A DNA stretch of 13,381 nucleotides, from NCBI GenBank assembly GCA_025351615.1, contig JANXVP010000030.1, positions 1 through 13,381 of the forward strand. Reading direction: 5' to 3'. Numbering within the stretch: position 1 is the first letter of the stretch; every line of letters begins with the position of its first letter. Under the pieces are notes generated by a model, which did no database searches, was not told the DNA's origin, and saw only the letters and a program-made list of their open reading frames with translations. Both the position numbers and the translations under genes were made by a program. The DNA comes from Ramlibacter sp. Lineage in GTDB: Bacteria > Pseudomonadota > Gammaproteobacteria > Burkholderiales > Burkholderiaceae_C. Below are positions 1-7,087 of the stretch, piece after piece.

Positions 1-1698
1 GGCAGCATGGTCGGCACTCTCAAATACATGTCGCCGGAGCAGGTGCAGGGCCTGAAGATCGATTCACGCGCCGACCTGTTTTCGGTCGGAGTCGTGCTTT
101 ACCAGTTGCTTACCGACAAGCGTCCCTTCGACGGCGACAACGACTTTTCGATCATTCACCAGATCATCGGCCATACGCCGCCGCCGCCCAGCTCGTTCAA
201 CGCAAAGCTGCCGACAGCGATCGACGCGGTCGTCGCTCGCTCGCTGGCCAAAGACCGGGAGCAGCGATTCGCGACCGCCCGTGATTTTGCGTCGGCGCTG
301 CAGTCCGCGATCCGTCGCGCGGAAGATGCGACCGTCGTGCCGCCAGCCGACCCGTTCAAGAAACTGGAAGCGGCGGCGAGCTCCCAGGGTACTGTTCCGT
401 CCGTCGCCGGCTCCGCAACCTCAGGCACCAGTGGATCGACAGCGACGGTCACCCAAGAGCTGGAGCTGGTGTACTGGAAGGACATCAAGGATTCCGCGGA
501 GCCGGAAGAATTCGAAGGCTTTCTGCTCCAGTTCCCGGCCGGAATTTATGCCGACCTGGCGCGGCGGAGGCTGCGCAAGCTGGCTGGCGGCGCCTCGGCC
601 GACCAGACCGTGCTGACCGGCCAGCCGGGCGTCACCGCGCGCGAGCCCGATCCCGAGGCAACGCGGTTGCGGATCGACGCGTCAGTCCCGGTGTCGCCGC
701 CACTTGTGGCGCCGGCCGCTGCAATCGCGTCCGGCCTGGTCGCCGCTTCGCAGGTCGCTGCAGTGGCTGCGTCGATGCCCGGACTTCAGCCGCCGCGGCA
801 GCCCCAGCCCGAGACCATGGCGCCGCCGAGTGCTGACTCCGTTGCCGACACGGTGGCTGAACCGGTCCGGGTGCAGCCTGCTGAAAGCCTGAACGTTTCC
901 GCTCCTGCAGCGCCAGCAGCCCACACCGACGCGACGACGGTGCCGCCGCAGTCCAAAACTCCCGCCCTCGTCCATTCGCCCGTTGCAAGCAGCGCTGCGG
1001 CTGCGGCGCGGGTCAAACTGCCAGTCGAACCGGCGAAGAGCCGGGCCGCACCACCCGCCGCCCGGAAGCTGCCGGTGGCGTTGCTGGCAGGCATAGGCGC
1101 TGTTGCGGTTGCCGGACTGGCTGCTTTCCTGGTGCTGGGCCGTGGGGGCGACACGCAGGTTGCCGCTGCGCCTGCTGCTCCTGTCGCCAGCCGGCCGGCT
1201 GCGCCAGTGGCGGTCGTCCCGTCACCGGCCCTGGTAGCCGACAGTCCGCCGGCGGCGGCCACTGTCGCCGTTGCGGCACCTGCAGCGGCCGCGGCGGAGG
1301 TCGTCCTGGCCGCTCCCGTGCCGGCTCTGGCGATCACGCCGGCTCTGACCAAAGCGGCCCACTCGACCGCCAGCGCACCGCGGAAATCCGCCAGCGGCAG
1401 CAAGCGAAACGCTGCCGCGGCGACCCTGGCTGCCAGCCCGACAGCGGTGTCGAACCCGATCCCGTCGGAGGCCCGCGAGCCGCGCGAACCGGTCGTGCTT
1501 GCGCGTCCGGCACCGGCTGCGGTTGCCGCCGCGAACCGGCTGGTGCCGCCATCGGAAACCTGCAAGGACCGGGTCTTTCTATCGCGTCAGCTGTGCCTGC
1601 AGGAAGAATGCGCCAAGCCGATGTTTCTCACGGCGCAGACCTGCATCAGGTTCCGCGAAGAGGGCCGGCTGCGGGAGGACAGCAAAATCCGCAACTAG
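1..1698 (+). CDS. Ser/Thr protein kinase, C-terminal part (5' truncated by window edge)
   Basis: This is the C-terminal 565 residues of a Hanks-type Ser/Thr kinase that phosphorylates proteins in the cytoplasm. The frame is open to base 1, so the ATG at base 7 is an internal Met; the ATP-binding lobe and catalytic loop lie upstream. Residues are numbered from base 1. Visible are the end of the activation segment (GTLKYMSPEQ, 5-14), the subdomain IX Asp (D25, DLFSVG) and the rest of the C-lobe to about 105. A Trp-containing element (about 153-195, from ELELVYW) resembles short repeats seen in other proteobacterial kinases. Then come an Ala/Pro/Val-rich linker, one membrane helix (about 359-379), a second Ala/Pro-rich stretch, and a C-terminal cysteine motif (C521, C532, C537, C548) that should be periplasmic. 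The kinase call is firm; its target is unknown. It converges on the Nudix gene with a 17-base gap and no terminator hairpin. Confidence 0.93.
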   Translation, partial: GSMVGTLKYMSPEQVQGLKIDSRADLFSVGVVLYQLLTDKRPFDGDNDFSIIHQIIGHTPPPPSSFNAKLPTAIDAVVARSLAKDREQRFATARDFASALQSAIRRAEDATVVPPADPFKKLEAAASSQGTVPSVAGSATSGTSGSTATVTQELELVYWKDIKDSAEPEEFEGFLLQFPAGIYADLARRRLRKLAGGASADQTVLTGQPGVTAREPDPEATRLRIDASVPVSPPLVAPAAAIASGLVAASQVAAVAASMPGLQPPRQPQPETMAPPSADSVADTVAEPVRVQPAESLNVSAPAAPAAHTDATTVPPQSKTPALVHSPVASSAAAAARVKLPVEPAKSRAAPPAARKLPVALLAGIGAVAVAGLAAFLVLGRGGDTQVAAAPAAPVASRPAAPVAVVPSPALVADSPPAAATVAVAAPAAAAAEVVLAAPVPALAITPALTKAAHSTASAPRKSASGSKRNAAAATLAASPTAVSNPIPSEAREPREPVVLARPAPAAVAAANRLVPPSETCKDRVFLSRQLCLQEECAKPMFLTAQTCIRFREEGRLREDSKIRN

Positions 1699-1715
1699 GG
1701 CCTTCGACCGGCGCA

Positions 1716-2264
1716 CTAGCGGATGTCGAGCGTATGAACCTCGAACCGGCCCCTGCGGCGGTCGTCGAAGAAGCGCAGCAGGGTTTCCTTCACCGTCCGG
1801 AAGGCAATCTCGTCCCATGGAATCTCGTCTTCGCGGAACAGCCGCGCGTCGATCGTTTCGTGACCGGGCGCGAAGACGTCGCTGAGCAGCCTGGCGCGAA
1901 AGAACAAGTGCACCTGCCCGACCCGCGGGACGCTGATCACGGTAAACAGTCCTTCCATCTCGAACTGCGCACCGGCTTCCTCGTCGGTCTCGCGCGCGGC
2001 ACCATCGGCTGTGGTTTCGCCCAGTTCCATGAAGCCGGCGGGCAAGGTCCACTTGCCCCATGCCGGCTCGATGTTGCGCTTGCACAGGAGCACCCGTTCG
2101 CCGAAGTGCGGCACCGTCCCGACGACGTTCAGCGGGTTCTCGTAGTGGATCGTGTTGCAGGCCGGGCAGACCGCCCGCTCGCGCGTATCGCCGTCATCGG
2201 GCAAGCGGTAGACCACGGCAGCGCCGCAGTTACGGCAATGCTTGATGGGGCTGCGAATCGACAT
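1716..2264 (-). CDS. Nudix hydrolase with N-terminal zinc ribbon
   Basis: A 182-residue Nudix hydrolase, expected to cleave a nucleoside diphosphate linked to another group, with Mg2+ or Mn2+, in the cytoplasm. The Nudix box spans G77 to A99 and fits GX5EX7REUXEEXGU, with catalytic R91, E92, E95 and E96; the hydrophobic U after RE is Thr93, a mild deviation. The N-terminus has two CxxC pairs (C10/C13 and C33/C36), the pattern of the Nudix_N_2 zinc ribbon, followed by the YENP that usually follows it. The ATG lies 6 bases after the stop of fumarylpyruvate hydrolase, so the two are probably cotranscribed. Substrate cannot be read from the sequence: ADP-ribose, NADH, FAD or CoA derivatives are possible. 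A link to the flavin- and NADH-dependent steps of the operon is only speculation. Confidence 0.92.
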   Translation of the reverse strand: MSIRSPIKHCRNCGAAVVYRLPDDGDTRERAVCPACNTIHYENPLNVVGTVPHFGERVLLCKRNIEPAWGKWTLPAGFMELGETTADGAARETDEEAGAQFEMEGLFTVISVPRVGQVHLFFRARLLSDVFAPGHETIDARLFREDEIPWDEIAFRTVKETLLRFFDDRRRGRFEVHTLDIR

Positions 2265-2270
2265 CGGGGG

Positions 2271-2966
2271 TCAAGCCACCTTCACCCGCAAGCTTGTCAG
2301 CCCGGCGACGCTGCCCTCGAGCAGGTCGCCCTTGAGCACGGCGGCGACGCCCTCCGGGGTGCCGGTGTAGATCAGGTCGCCGGGCTGCAGGTCCCAGGCC
2401 GCCGACAGGTGTTCGATGGTCTCGCCGATGTTCCAGATTAGCTTGGACACGGTGCTGCGCTGGCGGTCTTTGCCGTTGACCTGCAGCCAGATCTCGGCGT
2501 TCTCGACGTTGCCGGCCTTGTCGGCAGGAGTGATCGGGCCGATCGGGGCCGATTGCTCGAAAGCCTTGCCGATGCACCAGGGGCGGCCCTGCTTTTTCAT
2601 GTCGCCCTGCAAGTCACGCCGCGTCATGTCCAGGCCGACGGCATAGCCGAAAATGTGATTCTTCGCGTCGGCAGCCTTGATGTTGCGCCCGCCTGTGCCG
2701 ATCGCCACCACCAGTTCGATCTCGTGGTGCAGGTTGCTGGTGAGCGTCGGGTAGGCCATGGTCCCGGTTTCACCGGCATCGACCACCACGGCCGTGTCGG
2801 CCGGTTTGAGGAAGAAGAAGGGCGGCTCGCGGCCGGTGAATCCCATCTCCTTCGCATGTTCCTCGTAGTTGCGTCCGACGCAATAGATCCGGTGGATCGG
2901 GAACCGCTCGGCGCGACCGACGACCGGCACGGACGCCATGGCAGGGGGAGTGAATACGTAGCTCAT
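2271..2966 (-). CDS. nagK: Fumarylpyruvate hydrolase (FAH family)
   Basis: A 231-residue fumarylacetoacetate hydrolase-family protein, the usual length for bacterial fumarylpyruvate hydrolases. It should cleave fumarylpyruvate to fumarate and pyruvate, the last step of the gentisate pathway. The family signature GRNYxxHA is at 31-38; metal ligands are E82 and E84 (HHEIEL) and D113 (GLDMTRRD); TGTPEGV near 201-207 is the conserved C-terminal loop. The frame stays open well upstream, but I chose the ATG at 2966 because homology begins there (MSYVF) and because it overlaps the stop of gentisate dioxygenase in an ATGA, which suggests translational coupling. A GAGAGA stretch just upstream may serve as ribosome binding site. 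The family also holds fumarylacetoacetate and acylpyruvate hydrolases, so the specificity rests on the gentisate dioxygenase directly upstream. Confidence 0.93.
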   Translation of the reverse strand: MSYVFTPPAMASVPVVGRAERFPIHRIYCVGRNYEEHAKEMGFTGREPPFFFLKPADTAVVVDAGETGTMAYPTLTSNLHHEIELVVAIGTGGRNIKAADAKNHIFGYAVGLDMTRRDLQGDMKKQGRPWCIGKAFEQSAPIGPITPADKAGNVENAEIWLQVNGKDRQRSTVSKLIWNIGETIEHLSAAWDLQPGDLIYTGTPEGVAAVLKGDLLEGSVAGLTSLRVKVA

Positions 2967-4018
2967 GACATTCTCTCTTCTTGGTGAATGCCCAGCGCCT
3001 GCTGCACCGGGCGGTCGGAAAAACTGAACAGCACGCAGCCGCGCCGGGATGCGAAGCGCGCAGTGTGCCATGACGGGACCACGAAGTGGTCCCGCGCGCA
3101 GAAGCTCTGGCGCCACTCCATGCCGCCGCGCTCGACCACCACTTCGCCATCGCCTTCCACCACGCTGTAGACCGCGCCATCGGTCTGGCGGCACGGCTTG
3201 CCGGAAAAACCCGGCGGCAGCTTCTGCATGAACGTGGCCATGGTCGGCATCGGGGAGCCACCGGTCAGCGGATTGAGGTAGCGCAGCTTGACACCGTCCC
3301 AAGCGTCCACCGGAGCGTTGCGCTCCAGGCTCTCCAGTGCTTCGCGGCTGCGCTCATAGGGATAGCTGAAGATGGGCGAGGTCTTGCCGAAGGGCGGGTC
3401 GTGCCGAACGGGCGCCATGTTGTGGCCGTAGCGGGCGAAGCTGGTGCCCTCGCTGCGCGACACCGCCTGCGATTTGCTGTCGTCGTTCTGGGCGAAGCCG
3501 GCATCGAAGAAGCGGATCATCGGAATGTCCAGGCCGTCCAGCCACACCACCGGATCATTGCCCTTGCATCCGTGGTCATGCCAGGTCCAGCTCGGCGTGA
3601 TGATGAAGTCGCCCGGCCGCATCGTGGTGCGCTCACCGTCGACCGCCGTGTACGCGCCTGTCCCTTCGACGATGAAGCGCAATGCGCTTTGCGTGTGGCG
3701 GTGGCTGGGCGCCACCTCGCCGGGCAGGATCAGTTGCAGACCGGCGTAAAGGGACTGCGTCACTGCGGACTGGCCGCGCAGCGCCGGGTTTTCCAAAATC
3801 AGCACCCGGCGCACGGCCTCTTCGGCGGTGATCGCCTGCCCGGCCCGCATCAGGAATGGCCGCACTTCCTCGTAGCGCCAGATCGCCGGCGCGCAGGGCG
3901 AATCGGGTTGCTTGGGCACCAGTGCGTGCAGGACCTCCCAGAGCGGTGTCAGGTTCAAGGGCGCCATGTCGCGGTACAGCTGCTGACGCAGGGCGGCGGT
4001 GGGATGCGGTGCATTCAT
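2963..4018 (-). CDS. gtdA: Gentisate 1,2-dioxygenase
   Basis: A 351-residue bicupin Fe(II) dioxygenase that opens the ring of gentisate (2,5-dihydroxybenzoate) with O2 to give maleylpyruvate. The length is normal for the family. The N-terminal cupin holds the iron site: H106 and H108 in the [15 protein letters not shown] motif, with H147 or H149 (WTWHDHG) as the third ligand. A second cupin (about 265-340, with [11 protein letters not shown] and FVVPSWH) lacks a full ligand set, as is usual. An AAGGAG at 4024-4029 sits 5 bases before the ATG and fixes the start. The gene begins 15 bases after the FAD_oxidored stop and overlaps the hydrolase gene by 4 bases. 1-Hydroxy-2-naphthoate and salicylate dioxygenases are related, but the neighbouring 3-hydroxybenzoate 6-hydroxylase and fumarylpyruvate hydrolase make gentisate the clear substrate. 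Confidence 0.96.
   Translation of the reverse strand: MNAPHPTAALRQQLYRDMAPLNLTPLWEVLHALVPKQPDSPCAPAIWRYEEVRPFLMRAGQAITAEEAVRRVLILENPALRGQSAVTQSLYAGLQLILPGEVAPSHRHTQSALRFIVEGTGAYTAVDGERTTMRPGDFIITPSWTWHDHGCKGNDPVVWLDGLDIPMIRFFDAGFAQNDDSKSQAVSRSEGTSFARYGHNMAPVRHDPPFGKTSPIFSYPYERSREALESLERNAPVDAWDGVKLRYLNPLTGGSPMPTMATFMQKLPPGFSGKPCRQTDGAVYSVVEGDGEVVVERGGMEWRQSFCARDHFVVPSWHTARFASRRGCVLFSFSDRPVQQALGIHQEERMS
3074..3094 (-). repeat. 9-bp inverted repeat within gentisate dioxygenase
   Basis: The arms at 3074-3082 and 3086-3094 are perfect reverse complements (CGGGACCAC and GTGGTCCCG on either strand) around a 3-base loop, TTC in the sense direction. It encodes RDHFVVP of the second cupin, about 110 bases before the stop codon. 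No U-run follows. It may be an mRNA stability element or simply fortuitous coding symmetry. Confidence 0.5.
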
Positions 4019-4033
4019 GGGATCTCCTTGGGA

Positions 4034-5449
4034 TTACCAGCTGCGGCCAAGATAAGCGCCTTCGCTGTCCAGCCTCGATTGCAAGGTCGGCACATCGACG
4101 CTACTCGCGCTGATGCCTGATTTCAGGGCGAGGTCGGCGGCCGTGCCCGCCGCCTGGCCCATCACGAAACACGCGCCGGTGACACGCGCAGCCGATTGCG
4201 CCTCGTGCGTCATCGAAGCACAGCGGCCGGCCACCCAGAGATTGTCGAGTGTCATACGTTCCCCCACTGGCTCTGCCCTGCCCCCATCGGGGGCGTCGCC
4301 GGCTTGAGGCGGCTTTGCGCCGACGAGCGGCACAGTCATGCGGTAGGGCAGGTGGTTGAAGCCGCGGCTTTCGGGAATCTTCGGCCAGCGAAATTCGACG
4401 TCGCCCCTGGTGTGCAGTTCCAGCGGCCAGCCGTTGACGCCGATGGTGTCGTCGAAACTCGCGCACTCCAGCACATCGGACTCGGTGAGCATGTAGACGC
4501 CGCGCACACGTCGTGTCTCGCGGATGCCGACCTGAGGCGCGATGTCGACAATGTAGCTGTCCTCAAAGCCGGGAACCTCTTTCAGGAAGCCCGCAACGTC
4601 GGCGATCTGCCGGCGGCCCAGCACCTCGGCTTCGCTCAGCTCCACGGCGTCCGTCCCGTCCATGGCGTTGCCCTGCGGATTGGCCAGCTGGGTCAGGTTG
4701 ACGCGCCATTCGATACCGCTCTTCTGCGGCCGCACGATGGCGCCCTTGCGCGGAAATTTGTAGCGGCCCTCGTCCTGTGCCTGCTGCATCAGGCGCGGAA
4801 TGACTTCCCAGGCCTTGCCCGCGCGCAGCGGATCGACTCCGTTGATGCGGAACATGGTCGAGGGATACAGCATATTGCCCCGGCCGTCGCCCTTCTCGAA
4901 ATCCGCACCGGCCCAGGCGGCGAGGTCCCCGTCGCCGGAGCAGTCGATGAAGGCGCGGCCCCGGATCGCGCCACGGCCCGACCTGGTTTCGACCAGCAGC
5001 GCCTGGATGTGCCGGGGCGCCGTCATCACCACGCCGACACCGATGGCGTGGAACAGCAGGCTGACGCCGCTCGCCAGCATCAGGTCGTCCGCCGCGATCT
5101 TGTAAGCCGCCGTGTCATAGGCCTGCGCCACAGTCTTTCCGAACAGCGCGTGCGGCGCGTTGAGGCCGCCAAGATGGTCGATCCGCGCCAGCAGGTCGTC
5201 GGCCACGCCATGCACCACCTGCCGGATGTCGCCGTGCACATTCGCATGCAGGCCGCAGAAATTGGTGACACCCGCAGCCGTGCCCATGCCGCCCAGGAAG
5301 CCATAGCGTTCGACCAGCAGCGTGGAGCGGCCCGCGCGGCAGGCGGCGACGGCGGCGGCAATCCCGGCCGGGCCGCCTCCCAGCACGACGACATCGTATT
5401 CGCCGAAGACGGGGGTTTGCCGGCTCGGCTCGGTGATGGTGCTCTGCAT
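4034..5449 (-). CDS. FAD-dependent oxidoreductase (FAD_oxidored family), role unknown
   Basis: A 471-residue flavoprotein of the FAD_oxidored (PF12831-like) type. A Rossmann FAD site opens the protein (VVVLGGGPAG, 20-29; E47 ends the second strand), followed by the GFLGGMGTAAG loop (50-60). FIDCSGDGDLAAWAGA (167-182) and the C-terminal LWVAGRCASMTHEAQSAARV block (404-423), running into a GQAAGTAA stretch (431-438), are hallmarks of the family. It has no signal peptide or membrane helix, so it is cytosolic. Residues about 377-397 form a Gly/Pro/Asp-rich insertion just before the C-terminal flavin block. The gene starts 4 bases after the stop of 3-hydroxybenzoate 6-hydroxylase and ends 15 bases before gentisate dioxygenase, so it is firmly inside the operon. 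No known gentisate step requires such an enzyme. It may oxidise an upstream alcohol, amine or hydroxy acid, or reduce a quinone by-product; neither is shown by the sequence. Confidence 0.9.
   Translation of the reverse strand: MQSTITEPSRQTPVFGEYDVVVLGGGPAGIAAAVAACRAGRSTLLVERYGFLGGMGTAAGVTNFCGLHANVHGDIRQVVHGVADDLLARIDHLGGLNAPHALFGKTVAQAYDTAAYKIAADDLMLASGVSLLFHAIGVGVVMTAPRHIQALLVETRSGRGAIRGRAFIDCSGDGDLAAWAGADFEKGDGRGNMLYPSTMFRINGVDPLRAGKAWEVIPRLMQQAQDEGRYKFPRKGAIVRPQKSGIEWRVNLTQLANPQGNAMDGTDAVELSEAEVLGRRQIADVAGFLKEVPGFEDSYIVDIAPQVGIRETRRVRGVYMLTESDVLECASFDDTIGVNGWPLELHTRGDVEFRWPKIPESRGFNHLPYRMTVPLVGAKPPQAGDAPDGGRAEPVGERMTLDNLWVAGRCASMTHEAQSAARVTGACFVMGQAAGTAADLALKSGISASSVDVPTLQSRLDSEGAYLGRSW
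4259..4321 (-). repeat. Hairpin-bearing in-frame insertion in the FAD_oxidored gene
   Basis: About 63 bases (roughly codons 377-397) lengthen the loop between the YRMTVP strand and the C-terminal LWVAGRC flavin block, where relatives have only a short linker. The segment contains a perfect inverted repeat at 4280-4294, arms GCCCCC and GGGGGC with a 3-base loop. The encoded residues (PPQAGDAPDGGRAEPVG) are low-complexity. This looks like a small REP-like palindromic element captured in frame, but only one copy is visible in this window, so the repeat nature is inference. Confidence 0.4.
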
Positions 5450-5453
5450 CGGG

Positions 5454-6647
5454 TCAGTTGAACAGGCTGGCGGGATCGATTCCCTCGTACATCCACTTCA
5501 GTCCGGCGAAACCCGCGGACTCCTGGCCGCCCTGGAACATCTGGTTGCGCAGTTCGCGCTGGACCCCTGCCGCATGATAGATGTCGCCGTAAAAGCGCGC
5601 CGTCAGCTGGACCCGACCCGTTCGAAGGTAGCGCGCCTGCTGGTACTTCTGGAAGGCCTGCGCCACGTCGCCGCGGGTGCAGCGCAAGGCTTCACGCAGG
5701 ACCACGGCGTCTTCGATCGCCTGGCCGGCCCCTTGCGCCAGGTACTGCAGCATCGGGTGCGCTGCATCGCCCAGCAGCGTGACACGGCGATCGCTCCAGT
5801 TCTTCACCGGCTCGCGGTCGCAGAGCACCCACATTTTCCAGGTCTCGATCTTGCCGAGGAGCTCCCGCACCTGGGGCACGGCTGCTGAGAAGCGCTCGTT
5901 GAGTTCGGCCGTGTCGCCGAAGGTGTTCCAGCCCTCGTCGTACTTGTTGCTGTGGAACACCGCCACCAGGTTGAACAGCTCGGCGCGGCGCAACGGGTAA
6001 TGCACCAGGTGGGTCTTCTCGCCACCCCACAGCACCACGTCGTCGCTCCAGAGGTGCACCGGGACGTCTTCGCGCTTGAGGACTGCCCGGTAGGCGACAT
6101 GCCCCGAGACGCGCGGCTTGCCATCGCCGACGATCGCTTCGCGGGTCCGGCTCCAAAGGCCGTCGGCTGCGATCAGCGCGCAAGCTTCGACCACCTCACC
6201 GCCAGCCAGCACCGCCTGCACCGACGCCTCGTCCTGGTTGAAGGATTCCAGCCTGGCGCCGGTCCGCAGGGTCACGCCGGGCTGGGCCCTGCACGCGTCC
6301 AGGAACACCTGGTGCAAGTCGGCCCGGTAGATGACGCCGTAGGGAAAGCCATAGGCGGCGCGCGCGGTGTCGCCCAGAGCGACCCGCACGACCTTTTCGC
6401 CCGTGCACACGTCGTTCATGGTCAGGCCCGGGGGGAAGTAGGCGACGCGGCTGATCGCTTCGGTCAAGCCGAGGTGGTCGAACATCCGGAAGATGTTGGG
6501 CCCAAGCTGGATTCCAGCGCCGATCTCGCCAAACGTCTGCGACTGCTCCAGCACCGTGATCGGATGGCCGTCATGCGCCAGCACCATGGCGGCGCACAGG
6601 CCGCCGATGCCACCCCCGGCGACGAGAAAAGGAAGTGACTGACGCAT
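5454..6647 (-). CDS. 3-Hydroxybenzoate 6-hydroxylase (FAD monooxygenase)
   Basis: A 397-residue class A flavoprotein aromatic hydroxylase that should convert 3-hydroxybenzoate, NADH and O2 to gentisate; relatives are named XlnD or MhbM. The FAD motif GGGIGG is at 11-16, E34 ends the second strand, the DG motif (AADGLWSRTR) covers 160-169, and the GD motif with its flavin loop (GDAAHPMLQYLAQGAG) covers 293-308. H213, Y217 and Q301 stand at the positions I recall as active-site residues in the Rhodococcus jostii enzyme, which supports 3-hydroxybenzoate over salicylate. The ATG at 6647 follows an ACAGG at a spacing of about 8. The gene lies 71 bases downstream of the ABM gene and 4 bases upstream of the FAD_oxidored gene. 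Salicylate 5-hydroxylase is excluded because that is a multicomponent Rieske enzyme; salicylate 1-hydroxylase is the main alternative and does not fit the gentisate context. Confidence 0.93.
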   Translation of the reverse strand: MRQSLPFLVAGGGIGGLCAAMVLAHDGHPITVLEQSQTFGEIGAGIQLGPNIFRMFDHLGLTEAISRVAYFPPGLTMNDVCTGEKVVRVALGDTARAAYGFPYGVIYRADLHQVFLDACRAQPGVTLRTGARLESFNQDEASVQAVLAGGEVVEACALIAADGLWSRTREAIVGDGKPRVSGHVAYRAVLKREDVPVHLWSDDVVLWGGEKTHLVHYPLRRAELFNLVAVFHSNKYDEGWNTFGDTAELNERFSAAVPQVRELLGKIETWKMWVLCDREPVKNWSDRRVTLLGDAAHPMLQYLAQGAGQAIEDAVVLREALRCTRGDVAQAFQKYQQARYLRTGRVQLTARFYGDIYHAAGVQRELRNQMFQGGQESAGFAGLKWMYEGIDPASLFN

Positions 6648-6718
6648 GAAATTTGCCTGTGGTCGCTGGCTGGCTCTGGCGGGATGCCAAGCATACCGAT
6701 GTGAGGCAGCGCCTCCCG

Positions 6719-7027
6719 CTACTGGGCGGCCGACTCGGCGAGCAGGTCGAAGTGCTCAACCAGCGGAGGCCCGGCAAAAAAAGGTCCGACGATTGCCCGC
6801 CATTGCGCGAACAGCGGCCCCTGCCGGAAGGCGACGGTGTGGTCTTCCAGCGTTTCCCACAAGATCTGCAGGACGTAGCGCTCGGGCGTCTCGATGCACT
6901 TGCTGACCTTGAAGCCCTGAAAGCCCCTGGCCCGCGAGACGACGCTGGCGAGCGCGCGCTGGATGGCTTCGTCGAAGGCGGCCTGCTGGCCCGGCTGGAT
7001 GCGGATGTCGGCGATTTCAAGAACCAT
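6719..7027 (-). CDS. ABM-domain (antibiotic biosynthesis monooxygenase-like) protein
   Basis: A 102-residue protein with the ferredoxin-like ABM fold pattern: an N-terminal strand (MVLEIADIRIQPG), a helix (about 15-33), the GFQGFKVSKCIETPERYVL strands (35-53), a QILWETLEDHTVAFR stretch, and a C-terminal strand PLVEHFDLL. Such proteins are cytosolic dimers. Some oxidise quinols or polyketides without a cofactor, others degrade haem or only bind ligands; here no catalytic residue can be assigned. AGGAG at 7036-7040 lies 8 bases before the ATG. The gene is second in the operon, 60 bases after the hydrolase stop. A role on hydroquinone or benzoquinone species formed from gentisate is possible but unproven. 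A run of seven T (sense) at 6782-6776 near the 3' end is a possible slippage site, though the frame here is intact. Confidence 0.83.
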   Translation of the reverse strand: MVLEIADIRIQPGQQAAFDEAIQRALASVVSRARGFQGFKVSKCIETPERYVLQILWETLEDHTVAFRQGPLFAQWRAIVGPFFAGPPLVEHFDLLAESAAQ

Positions 7028-7087
7028 TCTGCTGTCTCCTGTGGAATGAAAGTTAAATTGCGGCGCGGGCGGCCGGCGGCGCGCGCT

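Noticed and set aside
7..9. ATG at base 7 as start of the kinase
   Set aside because: It falls inside the activation segment; the frame is open to base 1, so the true start is outside the window.
2967..3302. N-terminal extension of fumarylpyruvate hydrolase
   Set aside because: The extra codons overlap gentisate dioxygenase out of frame and show no family homology; the ATG at 2966 in the ATGA overlap is the natural start.
3086..5461. Two long plus-strand frames (344 and 421 codons) opposite gentisate dioxygenase and the FAD_oxidored gene
   Set aside because: Antisense to proteins with complete catalytic motifs; the products are biased in composition and unrecognisable.
6776..6782. Run of seven A (seven T in sense) in the ABM gene as a frameshift
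   Set aside because: The reading frame is intact across the run and the protein keeps its fold pattern and usual length.
7028..7087. GC-rich dyad in the gap between esterase and ABM genes as a terminator
   Set aside because: It is not followed by a U-run in the sense direction, and the next gene has only this gap upstream; at most an attenuating structure.
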